Assembly: GCF_027942865.1 (NCBI RefSeq)
Contig: NC_134507.1
Coordinates: 36,323,711 to 36,387,710 of the forward strand
From: Odontesthes bonariensis
Taxonomy: Eukaryota > Chordata > Actinopteri > Atheriniformes > Atherinopsidae
DNA: 64,000 nt
Direction of reading: 5' to 3'
Under the pieces are notes generated by a model. That model made no database searches. It saw nothing but the letters and a program-made list of their open reading frames with translations, and had not been told where the DNA came from. A program made the position numbers and the translations under genes. Below are positions 9,401 to 20,284 of the stretch, piece by piece (position 1 is the first letter of the stretch; each line of letters starts with the position of its first letter).

Positions 9401-12293
9401 ACTGTATTTGTTTGTTTGTTTTGTTGTAGGTGGTGAAGAAGCTGTCTGGGGAGGGCAAGGGCTCGGCTGAGTGGTTCACCAGCATCGGCAACGAGCTCTC
9501 CCAGATCGTCAGCTTTGTGCTCACCTGCGAGGAGTCGGTGGAGAAGCTGGGGCCCATGTGTCGTGGGGTGATGGAGAGGTTCCGCCTCGCAAACCAGCCC
9601 GTCCCCCAGATCCTCTACATCGACCGCGGCTGCTGCAAAGCACAGGGTCCGACCGCGGTGGAGATCATGTTCCAGTCCTGGGTGGATGAGGGGATGGTGG
9701 TGAGGCTGGACATTTTCCCATGGCTCCACCGCTTTGACGCCGCTCTAAGAACGGAGGCTCACTCCAAATACGGCCCCTTTAAATCCGCACTGGTCGGGGC
9801 GGTGCTGGCCTACAACCGCGAGGACATCCAGCTCCTCATCGCTGCCATCAGGGCCAGAGACCCAGCCACCATGGAGGTGGTGAGTGATGAGGACGTGGTC
9901 CGGCGGTACGTCTCCCGGGACCAGCTGAAGCACCATGTCCGGCGCGTCACCCTCGGGGCCCAGGAGACGTTTCGCCTGGTCCACCTCCTCATCGAGGACC
10001 TGAAGGGTCCAGCAGGGCAGGATGAGAGCGGCGTCAGCCTCTTCAAGTCTCCTGGTAAGAAAAAAAACACCTCACACACGCACACACACACACACGCGCA
10101 AAATGACTACAGCTCAACATGTTTGTGTGTTTACAGCGGCCATTGATGAGATGTGGGCAGCCCAGCAGCGACACCTGGAGTGCATCCAGGACCCCCCAGG
10201 CATGGTCATGTATCGTGTCGCCCGCACCACCACCATCAACGGTGTGGACCTCCCGTATTATAAGGGCCTGCGTGGGAGCAACAGCCTGGAGGGGTTCCAT
10301 AAATCTTTGCCCCACATGATTCCAGGTAATCTAAGGGGGAAAAATACCCCCCAAAAAACACGTTTATCACATTGCATCATTCTGATAATACCTGTTTGTT
10401 GTGATGTTCAGGTCCCCACTGTGCGGCGCGGCCTTATCAGGTTTACCTGATAAGCGGCATCGCCAGGTGGAACGCTGACCGCAGCTCAGACGCGGTGTTT
10501 GGGGGCGGAGGGCGGCACCACCGGGTGTACTCTGCGCCGCTCATTGACCGCCTGAACTCCCGCTGCCAGCAGCTGTTGGGCGAGCCAGTGGAGCGGAACT
10601 TCCGGGCCCCGGCTGATGTCCGGTCCGATGAGCTGCTCGGGCTGGAGTACCTCTTCAGCCAAAGCACGGGGGAGGCGTTCTCGCTGGAGGGCATCGTCAG
10701 CGACGGTCCTGGGCCGGAGGAGGAGGTCGTTCAGCCTGGGGAGGTCGACCCAGACGCTGACGAGGCGTACCAGAGCGAGGAGGACCGTACTGATGTGGAG
10801 CCCCACATCAGACTGACCAGCAGCGAGACTGCTTCGGTCAACCCTCCTGCCTTTGTGAGTCCAATACATACTGATAGAAGAGAATACAGCGATACATGTG
10901 ACCCGCTAAAAAAAACAAGACATCGTATACATTGAAACTTACCTACTTTTCTGTGTGTGTGTGCGTTTTACAGGACGATGTCTGCAGTGTCAGTCCTCTG
11001 CCCGGGTTCCAGAAGCTGGAGGCTTTCTGTGCTGCGCTGCTGGAGGTCGGCTTGACAGAGCAGAAGCTGCTCCTCAGCACAGCAGAGCGGAACAGGGTCC
11101 TTCATGCCTGGAACGCGGTGGAGGAGCATGACAAGCAGCCACAGCGGTACCACCAGCTCTACCGCACCCACTGGGGCAACACGCTATATTGTCGGACCAA
11201 GAGGGACGACCTGGCTGACGCCGCCGTGGTCCAGCGGGTAAAGATGGCTAGGAGGTACGCGCCAGCTCAGCAGGACATCAGCCCGCAGCACAACAGGCTG
11301 ATGTACGTGCTGGTCAAGCTGCTGTGGCTGCGCAGCCCTCAGGCCTCTCGCTCCAGCCCTGAGAAGGCCAACATTCTCAAGGCCTATGAGAGGATCCAGC
11401 ACCGGGTCTTGGTAGAGGACCCCGTCCTGTGCAAGGCGGGCATCCCTCTCCCCAAAATTAACACCAAGACGGTGAGAGACTTCATCCGCCAGCAGGAGAG
11501 GCTGGTCAACCTCCACGCCACCAGGCAGCCAGCTGTGACCTCAAAGGCCGCGTCTGTGTCCTGTGAGCAGCTGCCTCCTGCACCGCGCCAGCCGGACGTC
11601 CTCCCTCCACCCGACTACCCCGTGATGGAGTACGTCCCCACGCCCAGCACAGCCGGCACCAAGGTGTTGAAGGGTCGGACCAACCTGCTGCTGGAGACGC
11701 CGCAGCCTCCTCCACAGCTGCTCCGTCTGCCGGTGAGGAGAATCCCCACCACCTCCACCATCACCAGGCCTCCTGCAGTGCTGCCCCTCGTCTCCTGCTC
11801 TGCCCCGTCCACCATCACCACGCCTCTGCTGCCCCTCGTCTCCTGCTCTGCCCCGTCCACCATCACCAGGCCCACTGCAGTGCTGCCCCTCGTCTCCTGC
11901 TCTGCCCCGTCCACCATCACCACGCCTCTGCTGCCCCTTGTCTCCTCCTCCACACAGCCTGCTGGTCAGGCCTCCATCCCGCAGGTCACGGCGTCTGTAC
12001 CCATCAGGCCAGGTGTAAAGCCGCCCTCTGGACAAAGTGCTGTGGTAGGGTTGTCGTGGTCCCGATCGACTCTGTACAAGAGAAAGCTGGCAGACCCCCC
12101 CACTGAGCTGGGCGTGAAGGTGCAGCGTCTCCCGGCCTGCAAAGTTTGCGGGCACAAAATCCAGGGACACAAAAAATATAAAAAAAAGACATATTGCCCT
12201 GAGATTCACCGTTCACCCTCCAAAGGACTGGAAGACATAGTTTTCAAAAACTTTGAACACTTCATGTCCGTTGTGGACGGACTGGAGGAGTGA
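5933..12293 (+). CDS. Ten-exon gene for a 1,668-residue transposase-like protein of unknown function
   Basis: Exons: 5930-6098, 6210-6339, 6465-6822, 6901-7782, 7898-8260, 8804-9334, 9430-10054, 10137-10325, 10412-10854 and 10974-12293. All phases fit and the joined frame has no stop. Start: first ATG after the acceptor at 5927-5929. Domains in order: N-terminal helical region; FGRYTGRTFKWL at about 78-89, like the FGKYKG motif of exonuclease-X C-terminal domains; low-complexity Ser/Thr/Pro/Gln region with tandem QLLLSSQP repeats (about 300-460); a cysteine-containing domain at about 513-643 (FFWRPVGVW, CSLKC, VRPICD) that resembles a Pfam domain of unknown function, DUF6729 as I recall; then a transposase-like region with LYIDRGCC (D about 875), VRLDIFPWLHRF (D about 904, H 910) and GSNSLEGFHKSL (E about 1070); and near the C-terminus a CKVCGH...YCP zinc knuckle. 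An RNase-H/DDE fold is my inference. Large fish families of such proteins exist, so this may be a mobile element or a domesticated one. Confidence 0.85.
6404..6457 (+). repeat. (GT)n microsatellite in intron 3
   Basis: An uninterrupted GT run of about 54 bp lies just before the acceptor TATTTCAG of the third coding exon. It partly replaces the usual pyrimidine tract and may vary in length between individuals. Confidence 0.9.
7185..7650 (+). repeat. Coding minisatellite (54/57-bp units)
   Basis: About eight units encode QLLLSSQPSTSTAASTQHK or a shorter form lacking one residue (QPTSKAASKQHK). Length differences are multiples of three, so the frame stays open. The reverse strand is also open over it, which is a by-product of the repeat. 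Confidence 0.9.
8261..8803 (+). other. Longest intron of the ten-exon gene
   Basis: The 543-bp intron runs from GTAAGG to TTTTAG. It is AT-rich and contains two short palindrome-like words, GTTGCATATTTGCAAC (8456-8471) and GTTGCATATCTGCAAC (8750-8765), which may be remnants of an inserted element. No coding potential is recognised. Confidence 0.5.
9335..9429 (+). other. GC-AG intron
   Basis: The exon ends ...TCCACGAAGAAG at 9334 and the intron starts GCAAGT, then ends TTGTTGTAG at 9429. AAG|GCAAGT is the consensus of the rare GC donor class. Only this junction keeps the frame, and no GT donor nearby does so. Confidence 0.75.
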
Positions 12294-12356
12294 ACGGTCG
12301 GCCCTTTGTAAATAGTGTATATAGTTGCTGTGTTCATGTTCTGCGTTCTGTGTGTT

Positions 12357-12680
12357 GTTCTCTGCACTGTTGCCCTGTTTCATTCACTTTATGTGGGGTT
12401 GTTCTCTGCACTGTTGCCCTGTTTCATTCACTTTATTTGGGGTTGTTCTCTGCACTGTTGCCCTCTTTCATTTACTTTATGTGGGGTTGTTCTCTGCACT
12501 GTTGCCCTATTTCATTCACTTAATGTGGGGTTGTTCTCTGCACTGTTGCCCTATTTCATTCACTTTATGTGGGGTTGTTCTCTGCACTGTTGCCCTATTT
12601 CATTCACTTTATGTGGGGTTGTTCTCTGCACTGTTGCCCTATTTCATTCACTTTATGTGGGGTTGTTCTCCGTGTTCTGG
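12357..12680 (+). repeat. 44-bp minisatellite in the 3' UTR
   Basis: GTTCTCTGCACTGTTGCCCT starts at 12357, 12401, 12445, 12489, 12533, 12577 and 12621: seven copies at exactly 44 bp, then a decayed eighth. Copies differ by single bases (CTGTTTC/CTATTTC/CTCTTTC). It begins 64 bp after the stop codon of the ten-exon gene. Confidence 0.95.
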
Positions 12681-12882
12681 TCTTAAAGTGCCCTTTAAAG
12701 TTGCACTTCTGTGATGCTCTGTAAACTGTGCCATTACATTTTGTATTGCTCCACAATGCCATGCAATTCATGGTCCTCTGTGCCCTCTCTGAGTGCCCTT
12801 TAACGCAGCACCTTTTGTTGTTCCTCGGCACTGCACCCTCTGGTGTCAACATTGCCCTTGGATGCTGTTTGCTGTGGTACTG

Positions 12883-12888
12883 AATAAA
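12883..12888 (+). terminator. Poly(A) signal of the ten-exon gene
   Basis: AATAAA in TACTGAATAAAAATGG, about 590 bp after the stop at 12291-12293, followed by a GT-rich stretch. It gives a 3' UTR of about 610 nt. Confidence 0.6.
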
Positions 12889-12909
12889 AATGGTCAGTGC
12901 TACAGTCAC

Positions 12910-13437
12910 AATAAGTCGTGGAGTGTCTGTCAATTGATTCAACAATAACAGAGCCTAGTTATCAGAAATAAGGGCCATATAAATAAATGGCTTCTAGGGA
13001 AGTAGCATAAGAGGCATAGGAGTAAGTGATAATCAACAATACTTTATTGAAAGAAAGGGAGCAAAAAAAATACATGGCATGAATTTTGAATAGCTTTTTG
13101 TTCATACACACACTTGAGATATAGCAAAAGTATGACAATAAATGCATTTAACACTTTATTCTGTTGATTGACATGACAAAACCATGCAAAAGCATGCCAG
13201 GAGGGGACTTTTGTGTGCAAATGGATGCAGGGGGCTTATGGTTGGTGCAACTATAAAATTGTGTGCCATTTGTGCTGTAATATCCTGGTCCTTCCTGGTC
13301 CTTCCTGGTCCACAAGACCTGGGGGAAGGCATATGCAAATTACTCTTGAGGTCAGTGACATCAGAATTCTTAATTGCACCTACATGGACTCTAAGCCAAT
13401 GGCGTGCAGGATCAATTGCACTCCTATTCAGCACATC
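12910..13437. other. Intergenic stretch, no gene seen
   Basis: Apart from three tandem copies of TCCTTCCTGG (13283-13312) and an octamer-like ATGCAAAT (13332-13339), nothing is recognised. Frames are short and unrelated to known proteins. Confidence 0.4.
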
Positions 13438-13445
13438 GCCGTTCC

Positions 13446-14897
13446 CAGAGCCGGACAGTAACGGAGTACATTTACTTGAGTACAGTACTTAAGTACAATT
13501 TTGAGGGATCTGTACTAATGTACTCGAGTATCATTTTTGGGGAGTACTCATGACTTTACTCAAGTACATTTGAGAGGCAAATATTGTACTCTTTACTCCG
13601 CTACATTTTTATCCTTAACCGTGAGTAAAAAAACAAAACAGAAAAAAAAAAAAACTCAATTTGTCGTTTCTCTCTCAAACGTGATTGGATGGTGCAGGCA
13701 CCACTGATTGGGACAGCCTATCAGCAATCACCTTCAGCTTTCCGCCAAAGTCAACTCCATGGTCAGATTAGATGAGAGAAACCCTGGACACAACAATGGA
13801 AGAAGACGCAGCAGGTCCATCCCAGGAATGTGCCAACTCGTGGCCCCACCTCGCCAGACTATTTCAATTTTCTGAACAAGTTAATGATAGTTTTCGCTTC
13901 AAGTGTTTGCTCTGTTTACCAAAAGAGAACTTCATCACCGCCTACAAAAATTCATCCTCCAACTTGCGGAAGCATGTCAAGGTATATACATTGAAATAAA
14001 CTTCCTTACATTTCTAAGCTAGATTCCAGCTACAGAAAAGTGCACTAAATGATTGGCTATCTACGATAATGCAGCTTTTTACATTCTCGGTTACGTTTGA
14101 GTAGTCAAAGCCACATGCACCCGCCAATTTGCCACCTGTAGCTAGCCATTCAGATGGCTAACTTTGGCCTGACAATAGTGAGCATAAGCCGAGACAAGCT
14201 AATCGTGTAACACCTGCTGCAAGACAGAAGCCCGTAACATCAGTTACGGTATTTTAGCTTTGTTCCGCTGGACTTTAGAACGCTGGAATTAAGTTACAGC
14301 GGAGTTACGGCCATGGTTACTGCACTCTGCCTTTGTTTTACCATGCACCAATGTTAAGATAGGGTTCGAGTTTTGTTTACTGCGCTGGAGTTACGGTGTT
14401 ATGGTGGCTAGCTGCCTGCCAATCTGAACTCACTGACAGAAAACAACGCGAATGGGTTGCTATGCTGCGTGTATAACACGGTCAGGTTCAGAGGTGTGTC
14501 AACTCAGAACACTGCTACATTGCCTTCTTTTCTGGTTTAGGTTCATTGATTTGCTTGATGAAAAAACACATACATACAATTGTTAGCTGAATTTTCTGAT
14601 AATTTTCTGAAATTACACATTTATGTAAGCTGAGCATTTGTTTTTATGTTCTTGAGTATAGTATGTGTTTAACAGTCTGGTTCAAATGTGGATGCAAAAA
14701 TCCATTAAAACTCTAGCAGAGGTTTGCCAGTGTTGCCATTGTGCTATTGCCTTGCAAGTGAGAAATGTTAAATAAAGCAACATGATGCATCTTCAAACAT
14801 CTGACTGTAGTACTTTTACTTGTACTTGAGTAAAATTTATCAAGGGGTATCTGTAATTTTACTCAAGTAAGGAAACTGTGTACTCTGTCCGCCTCTG
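13446..14897 (+). mobile_element. hAT-type DNA element (non-autonomous)
   Basis: Ends are CAGAGCCGGACAG and, inverted, CAGAGGCGGACAG (12 of 13 bases alike). Subterminal GAGTACATTTACTTGAGTAC-type repeats fill both ends, as in a common fish hAT family. Flanking 8-mers GCCGTTCC (13438-13445) and TCTGTTCC (14898-14905) agree at six positions, fitting an aged hAT target duplication. It keeps only one coding exon. Confidence 0.75.
13790..13981 (+). pseudogene. BED zinc-finger exon of a hAT transposase
   Basis: From the ATG at 13796 (or 13772) the frame reads to FKCLLCLPKENFITAYKNSS then NLRKHVK, followed by the donor GTATAT. C-x2-C plus the Leu/His spacing is a BED finger cut before its last His, as expected at the exon boundary of ZBED-like hAT transposases. 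No catalytic exons follow before the right end of the element, so it is an internal-deletion derivative. Confidence 0.6.
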
Positions 14898-14989
14898 TCT
14901 GTTCCACAGAAAAATGCAATGTTTTTTGCTTGTTTTTTTCAATGAAAAAATCAAATCTATAAGTCTAAATATCAACATAAATCAGCAAA

Positions 14990-15222
14990 ATAATAAAATG
15001 ATGCAATCCTTAAAACCACCTAGGAATCAATCAACTATGATGTCAGAATTCAATAGAGTTGACCAAAAAAACATAGAAGAAACAGTCCAGCATCTTAAAT
15101 CATCAACATCCTGTCTTGACACAATGCCATCTGACTTCTTTAAAACTATTGTAAGCTCTGTCCAAACAGATTTGCAGCAAATAATAAACTGCTCACTTCA
15201 ATCAGGCACGTTTCCTAAACCC
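14990..15222 (+). pseudogene. Non-LTR reverse transcriptase fragment
   Basis: The frame holds ETVQHLKSSTSCLDTMPSDF and IINCSLQSGTFPKPLK, the segment just before the RT palm in L2/Rex1-like LINEs. It is cut by the next element at a TTAA (15223-15226). Confidence 0.65.
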
Positions 15223-15299
15223 TTAAAGGTCCCATGGCATGAAAATTTCACTTTCAGAGGTTTTTGAGCCTTAAAATGAGTTCCTCTAGCCTCCTTAAG

Positions 15300-15412
15300 T
15301 AGGGTGACCATACGTCCGTATTTCCCGGGACATGTCCGTATTTCACTTCCTGTCCCGGGCGTCCCGTGAAATACGGACATGTCCCGGGAAATACGGACGT
15401 ATGGTCACCCTA
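15300..15412. mobile_element. 113-bp foldback MITE nested in the ISL2EU-like element
   Basis: The element begins TAGGGTGACCATACGTCCGT and ends with its inverse. Arms of about 47 bp are near-perfect around a short loop. The direct repeat CCTTAAG flanks it (15293-15299 and 15413-15419), so it jumped in after the larger element. Confidence 0.9.
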
Positions 15413-15694
15413 CCTTAAGTCACCCCAGTGAGTAGAAATTGCGAAATGTATTCACAGAGCAGTACAGCATTTTCTCCATGTTTTGAACAGAGCGCCTCCA
15501 AGTGTCTCGTTGACTCAAGGCTCCTGGTATGACGTCATGCCAGGATAGAGCTCATCAAAATTTCCCACCCCCTCTCTCCGCCACGCCCTCTGTCTCCACC
15601 CACTGCTGGTAAACTACCTGTATCTTACCCGCCCAACTCATGTGGAGTAGACCGAGACTCGCCACGACTGAAGACAGTCACAGAAGATACAGCA

Positions 15695-17396
15695 ATGGCT
15701 TCCAAACGACATTACCATGCGAAATGTACTGTGCCAGGATGTGAAGATGAAGAGAAGAATATGTTTCCGCTTCCATCCTCTGTCCCTTTGAAAACGGAAT
15801 GGCTTAATTTCATTTAGAGGGACGGGTGCCCATGCATGTTCCAAAGAGCGTCAGTGTTTGCGCGACACATTTCAGAGGAATGATTTCACAACTTGGGACA
15901 GTACAGGGCAGGTTTTGCCCTACACCTGAAGTTGAAGCCTGGATCAGTGCCAAGCCTTGCCGGTCCATCAGCTACCCACACCGATCAAGTAAGTCATAAT
16001 TATTTGCTAGCCGCTAGCACTTTATGGGTGACAGCTAACTAGCCAACATTAGCTGTGGAGGTATTTATCCATGAAACCTACACTGCGCTACAAAACCAAT
16101 ACTCTGTTAAACTGGTTAGATTTAGAAAATTGGTTGTAAAACAAGACATTTGTCTTTTGACCAAGTATCTTACGTGTAGGGGACTACATACAGCATGAAT
16201 ACTTAGGTAAGCAAGTCTAGTTATGTTCTGCGGCTAGATACGTCTGTTACACGGAAAATGACGCCCGACGATAACAATTCATATTTTGTAAGCTTTCTTT
16301 CGATTGGTGACTTTATATTTTGAAAGCATTTGTTACGGTTTGGTGACTTTTTTTTTTTTTTAACGTCGAGTCGTTTCTGCGTCTTTCGTGTGTGATATGC
16401 GATCGGGTGTTGTGGCTAGGTGAAGGATGTTTAGCAAACGTTTGCTGACTTCCCTCGAACATACACCATTACGTATCTGTCAATTCGAACACAATTTTGA
16501 CTTCAAATCTGTCGTGACTCGTCAGTTTATCACGAGTGTAATGCTCGGCTTTCGAACCATGAGATGTGTGCTCTCTGTCTGCATCAGGTTCACTCTTCAC
16601 TGGCCAGCACATCAAGTGCTCACGTCCAGACATCCCGGAGCAGGGATGCTGCCTGCCAGACTGACCCCATTGTCAATAGGACTGCAGCCACACCGAAGAA
16701 TGTTGTCTTTCTCTATACTGGAATGCTTTGCAGGTGAGATGTTTTACCTTGTAGTTGTTGAAAGTTTTTGTTGTCTGAAATGTCATTATTGAGCCGGGTT
16801 TCTCCAGCACTATAAGGCACAAAACACCTAGACCAGGTCCCCTGAAAAGATTGTCTTGTGAATGTAATTTATATTTGATTTACCAAAAAATGTATACTTT
16901 TAGGGGGTTTTCAGATCATAGTTCCTATGAAACTTCACAATATATGAAAAGCTTTTTCCAAAATGTTTTATACCTACTTTCAAAAATATTGTTTTATTTG
17001 TTACTACCATTAAAAGCAGCATTTAAATGTTTCAACATGTTATGTAAATCTCAGCTGATATCACTTTCCTGATGCTTGAAATCAGATTTTTAAAAAGTAA
17101 TAAGAACAGCTTCTATAGCATTTTGGAAAAGAGCTTTTCATATGCTCTCCCATGATGATGCATGTGTCTCTACCAGCTAACCCCCACCACCATGACAAAT
17201 GAAAATTCTGTGAGAAACACCGTTTACATTGTTTCTTGTACTTTCAGACTGTACTTGGCGGCGATCCACTTTAATGAAAATGCAAACCGACCACAGGCCC
17301 AGACAGCAGACGGTGTCCCTCTCTTCAAAATCTCCTTTCCCAAATCCAAGAAGGGAGAGTGCACAGTCAAACGTCAAAAGACTAAGCCAACCTTTG
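15695..17396 (+). pseudogene. THAP-domain gene of the ISL2EU-like element (broken)
   Basis: Exon 1 (ATG 15695, donor after 15988) starts MASKRHYHAKCTVPGC with FPLPSSVPLKTEWLNF, the first half of a THAP zinc domain. A TAG at 15815 follows. The second half (CVFARH-type motif near 15856-15878) is readable only after a frame change, so the domain is broken. Exon 2 is 16588-16733 with SRDAACQTDP, a spacer typical of THAP proteins. Exon 3 is 17248-17396 with LAAIHFNENANRPQAQT and FPKSKKGE, a motif I know from transposon-encoded fish proteins. Splice sites are canonical. The later part of the gene is missing or unrecognised. Confidence 0.6.
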
Positions 17397-17636
17397 GTAA
17401 GACCTCAAAAGTTCAAGAATTCAAGTCCAACTACTTTGGCCTTTATCAAATTTACTGAGGTTAATTCCAACAAATAGGAATACAAAAAATGTGAGAAATA
17501 GAAATCTAAACAAAAATATATAGAACAAATATAAATATATAAATAAACATTGAAATGTACAAATGTTGTGTGTGTACAGTGTGTATGAATGTTCTGTGTG
17601 AAAAGGGAATGTGGATGTCCTGATGGACCTAATTTT

Positions 17637-19046
17637 TCACACGCGAGGCAGTCTAAACCCGGTGCAGTGTCCTTCATCATCGGGGTACTCGGCACGGATA
17701 CGCAGGACCACACAGGCAGGAATGACCACTCTGATCCGGCGACCCAAAAAGCCCCAGCACCACGCCACGAACCGCCTGTAGGCCAAATACCTGAAGCGCC
17801 TGGAAGAACAGATAGAAAAAATGACACTTGAAGAGAATGTTGTTGTTCTTCTGTTATTGCTATGTTGTACATATTTACATATTCCTATGGATTATTCTTG
17901 ATTGTGTTTTAATAATGTCTTGTAAATAAATCTACAAACACTCTTCATACTGTCTGCATAGTTGAATTATCAGGCTCTGTTGGGTGGGTGTACTGTAAAC
18001 TCTATGTATGTGGCTATGAGTGATTATTTTACAACGCTTACCGATGCGTTCTTCTCAGGCGTAAACTGCCAAACAGGTAGATCCAATGTTTACAGTGTTA
18101 CCTGAGGGATCTCCATGCAGCATCTATTCTCCCTTTCTGTGGGCATTATCTCGCAAATTCCACATTTACACCTATTATTTAAAAAAAAAAGGCAGTGTAA
18201 TGATATTCTGTTTTCAGGTAATGCCGGCAAATATAACAATGAAACATCTTTAGTGGCAAGTAAATGAGTTAACATGTGAGCATGGAGAATAATTACATGC
18301 TGGTCAGACTACTATCATGTTTTTTGCATGCCATAGGCTACTGTATAACTACATGGGCAACGCACAGCTGGCTGTTCCCAGTGAAGACAGGCTACTAAAA
18401 AGGGGTACACAGAAATATGTGGCATAAGTTTCACTTCGTGTAGTTACACTTTGGATCCAGCACTTGGTCAGGATATGATGAGGTATGTTTTTTTTTTTTT
18501 TTTGTATATTACAGCATGTAAACCTTTTTGTCTAGAAAACTTGGTTATAAATCGCTCCCCTTATGTCAACACTGGGTGGAGAATCATTTGCATGTTGGCA
18601 ATGTGTACTATGGGAAATACTTTGGCAGTGTTACTGTTGTACAATGCAAGGCGACATTGAGAAAGTTACTTGGTGTAGAGACTGGAGATGCCAGCAGCCA
18701 TACTCACTAATGTTAGCACTGCAAGTACGTGCCCACATTGCAAAATAAGTTGGGAACTTATACGTTTTGTAAGCAAAAATAATATTTTAGGTAGTCCTGA
18801 TGTAGTGACTAATTTCTGCTCTAATTAGGCTACCGTAGGCTAAGCGACTGCTATCTGCGCACCTCAGTGGTTTGGACCGACCCAACTATAAACGTTTCCA
18901 GACATAACATTTCAAACTCACCATTCTGAGACGTTTTGCTGAAGGCGCTGCTGATCTGCAGTTTGTTGCTGAACTGCCTGCGCCTCGGCTTCAGGGTCCG
19001 ATTCCGGGTCGAAGGCGAACGGTACGATGGTTTGCTCACCTGCCAT
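17637..19046 (-). pseudogene. P2X7 C-terminal-like zinc-domain gene of the ISL2EU-like element
   Basis: Exon 1, 19046-18922, runs from ATG through an acidic/Gln-rich stretch (PESDPEAEAQAVQQQ) and ends in a split Trp codon. Exon 2, 18171-18102, completes it and reads CKCGICEIMPTERENRCC. Exon 3, 17799-17637, reads YRRFVAWCWGFLGRRIRVVI, then PACVV, IRAEYPDDEGHCTGFR and a stop at 17639-17637. C-x-C-x2-C ... CC and the W-LG-R-IP-C-V-IR-P-GF series are the signature of the P2X7 receptor C-terminal (ballast) zinc domain, also known in uncharacterised fish proteins. Exons 1 and 2 join in phase. Exon 3 does not join exon 2 in phase, so a middle exon carrying further cysteines is lost or hidden. No receptor membrane segments are present. 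Confidence 0.7.
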
Positions 19047-20284
19047 TTCTATTTTTTTTCCTACTAGCAGGCAGCTAACATGCGCGGAGCCAAAACAGAG
19101 AATCAGACACGCCCCCATTCAGCCATGACACACCCCTCGCGCTCCTCCTTGCTTCTCATTAGGAAAACAGGGCACTGGAGAGAGCGCTGAAATGCGGCTT
19201 TCTTCTAAGTGGCCAAATCTGCGTTTTTCGGGTGAATTTTGAGAACGCCTGGGGGTATAACATCCTGAAGCCTCCGAAAGCCCATTTAAAGCGCCGCTAC
19301 TATACCATGCCATGGGAACTTTAAGAACTTAAAATCAAAATTACTATTTAAGATAGTAATTAAATCTTTTAGGCGATGTGAAAACCGTTTGCTGTGACTT
19401 TCAAATATGATTCAAAAACGGGACGTGTTTCTTCAGATAAACTCCTGACCAACTGTGAAAAAGCAGTGAAAATGTCTGGCCTGTATAAACTTTGTGATGT
19501 CAAACAAGATCAGAGAGACATCGATTGTGATGTCACCACAGTGATGACATCACAACTTTGTGAAGGCTTCTGTTCTGTCTCTTCTGGTCTGTGGTTCCAA
19601 CCACAGATTCTGGATGGAACTGAAGTCCGGATTCCAGAATGTTGATTTGTGTTCTCTGTTAATCTCTGGACGACTTCAGCTGATTACTTCCTGTCACTGT
19701 CACGTTGGAAGGTCCACTTCTGCCAGTTTTTCAGCAGCCAGTATCATGTTTTCCACCAGCAGTGCTTTCCAAGACAGAATAATGTCAGTTTGTTTAAAAT
19801 GTTGCCAAAATAAACTATTACAATTACAACAAATGTCATCTCAGGGCACTTCAGTAATAAAGTCCAATTCAGGCCAATTGGAGTTCAATTCATTGAAATT
19901 ATAATCCAATTAATTCAGAATGAATCCAATTAATTCATACAGAGCAATTGAAAAACTATTTCCTAGCTAAGGAAACCAACAGATGGCACCGAACTGGCAC
20001 TATTTCTAATTAGATAGAACTTTTTAATAGTTCTAAGATCATATCTTTCTGGTTTTATTTGCATTTTACAAAGAGTCCCGAGTAATTATGAAAGTTGGGT
20101 TTTAATTTGAAGAAAAAGCCTCAAAATAAAGTGATTTTTAGGAGTATGCAGGGATTCATTTCCATCTAATGAACAGCTCAGTTAAATTAAACAGTGGGCC
20201 GTGTGAGCAGCAATCAGGGGAGTAAGGAGTTCACAGATCATAGACAGAGGCAACCGTCCAACTATTCAAAGCTTTTAAAATGAT

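Larger units (their letters stand above)
15227..19320. mobile_element. ISL2EU-like DNA transposon, ~4.1 kb, with THAP and P2X7-like genes
   Basis: Ends are AGGTCCCATGGCATG and, inverted, AGTTCCCATGGCATG, each flanked by TTAA (15223-15226, 19321-19324). Within lie a THAP-domain exon and two further + exons, and on the - strand three exons of a protein with the cysteine domain of the P2X7 C-terminus. Convergent genes starting from the two termini fit ISL2EU (a Harbinger relative whose elements are known to carry accessory genes). Assignment to that superfamily is by gene content, not by transposase, which I did not find. The + gene has a stop and a frameshift and the - gene lacks a middle exon, so this copy is not autonomous. 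Confidence 0.65.

Noticed and set aside
12290..12714. Three overlapping + frames of ~77-129 codons
   Set aside because: They are readings of the 44-bp 3' UTR minisatellite after the stop codon.
13283..13340. Possible snRNA promoter (octamer-like ATGCAAAT)
   Set aside because: No PSE spacing and no snRNA sequence downstream could be recognised.
17594..17831. 80-codon + frame rich in Pro/His
   Set aside because: It is antisense to the P2X7-like exon at 17637-17799, which has a clear motif and acceptor.
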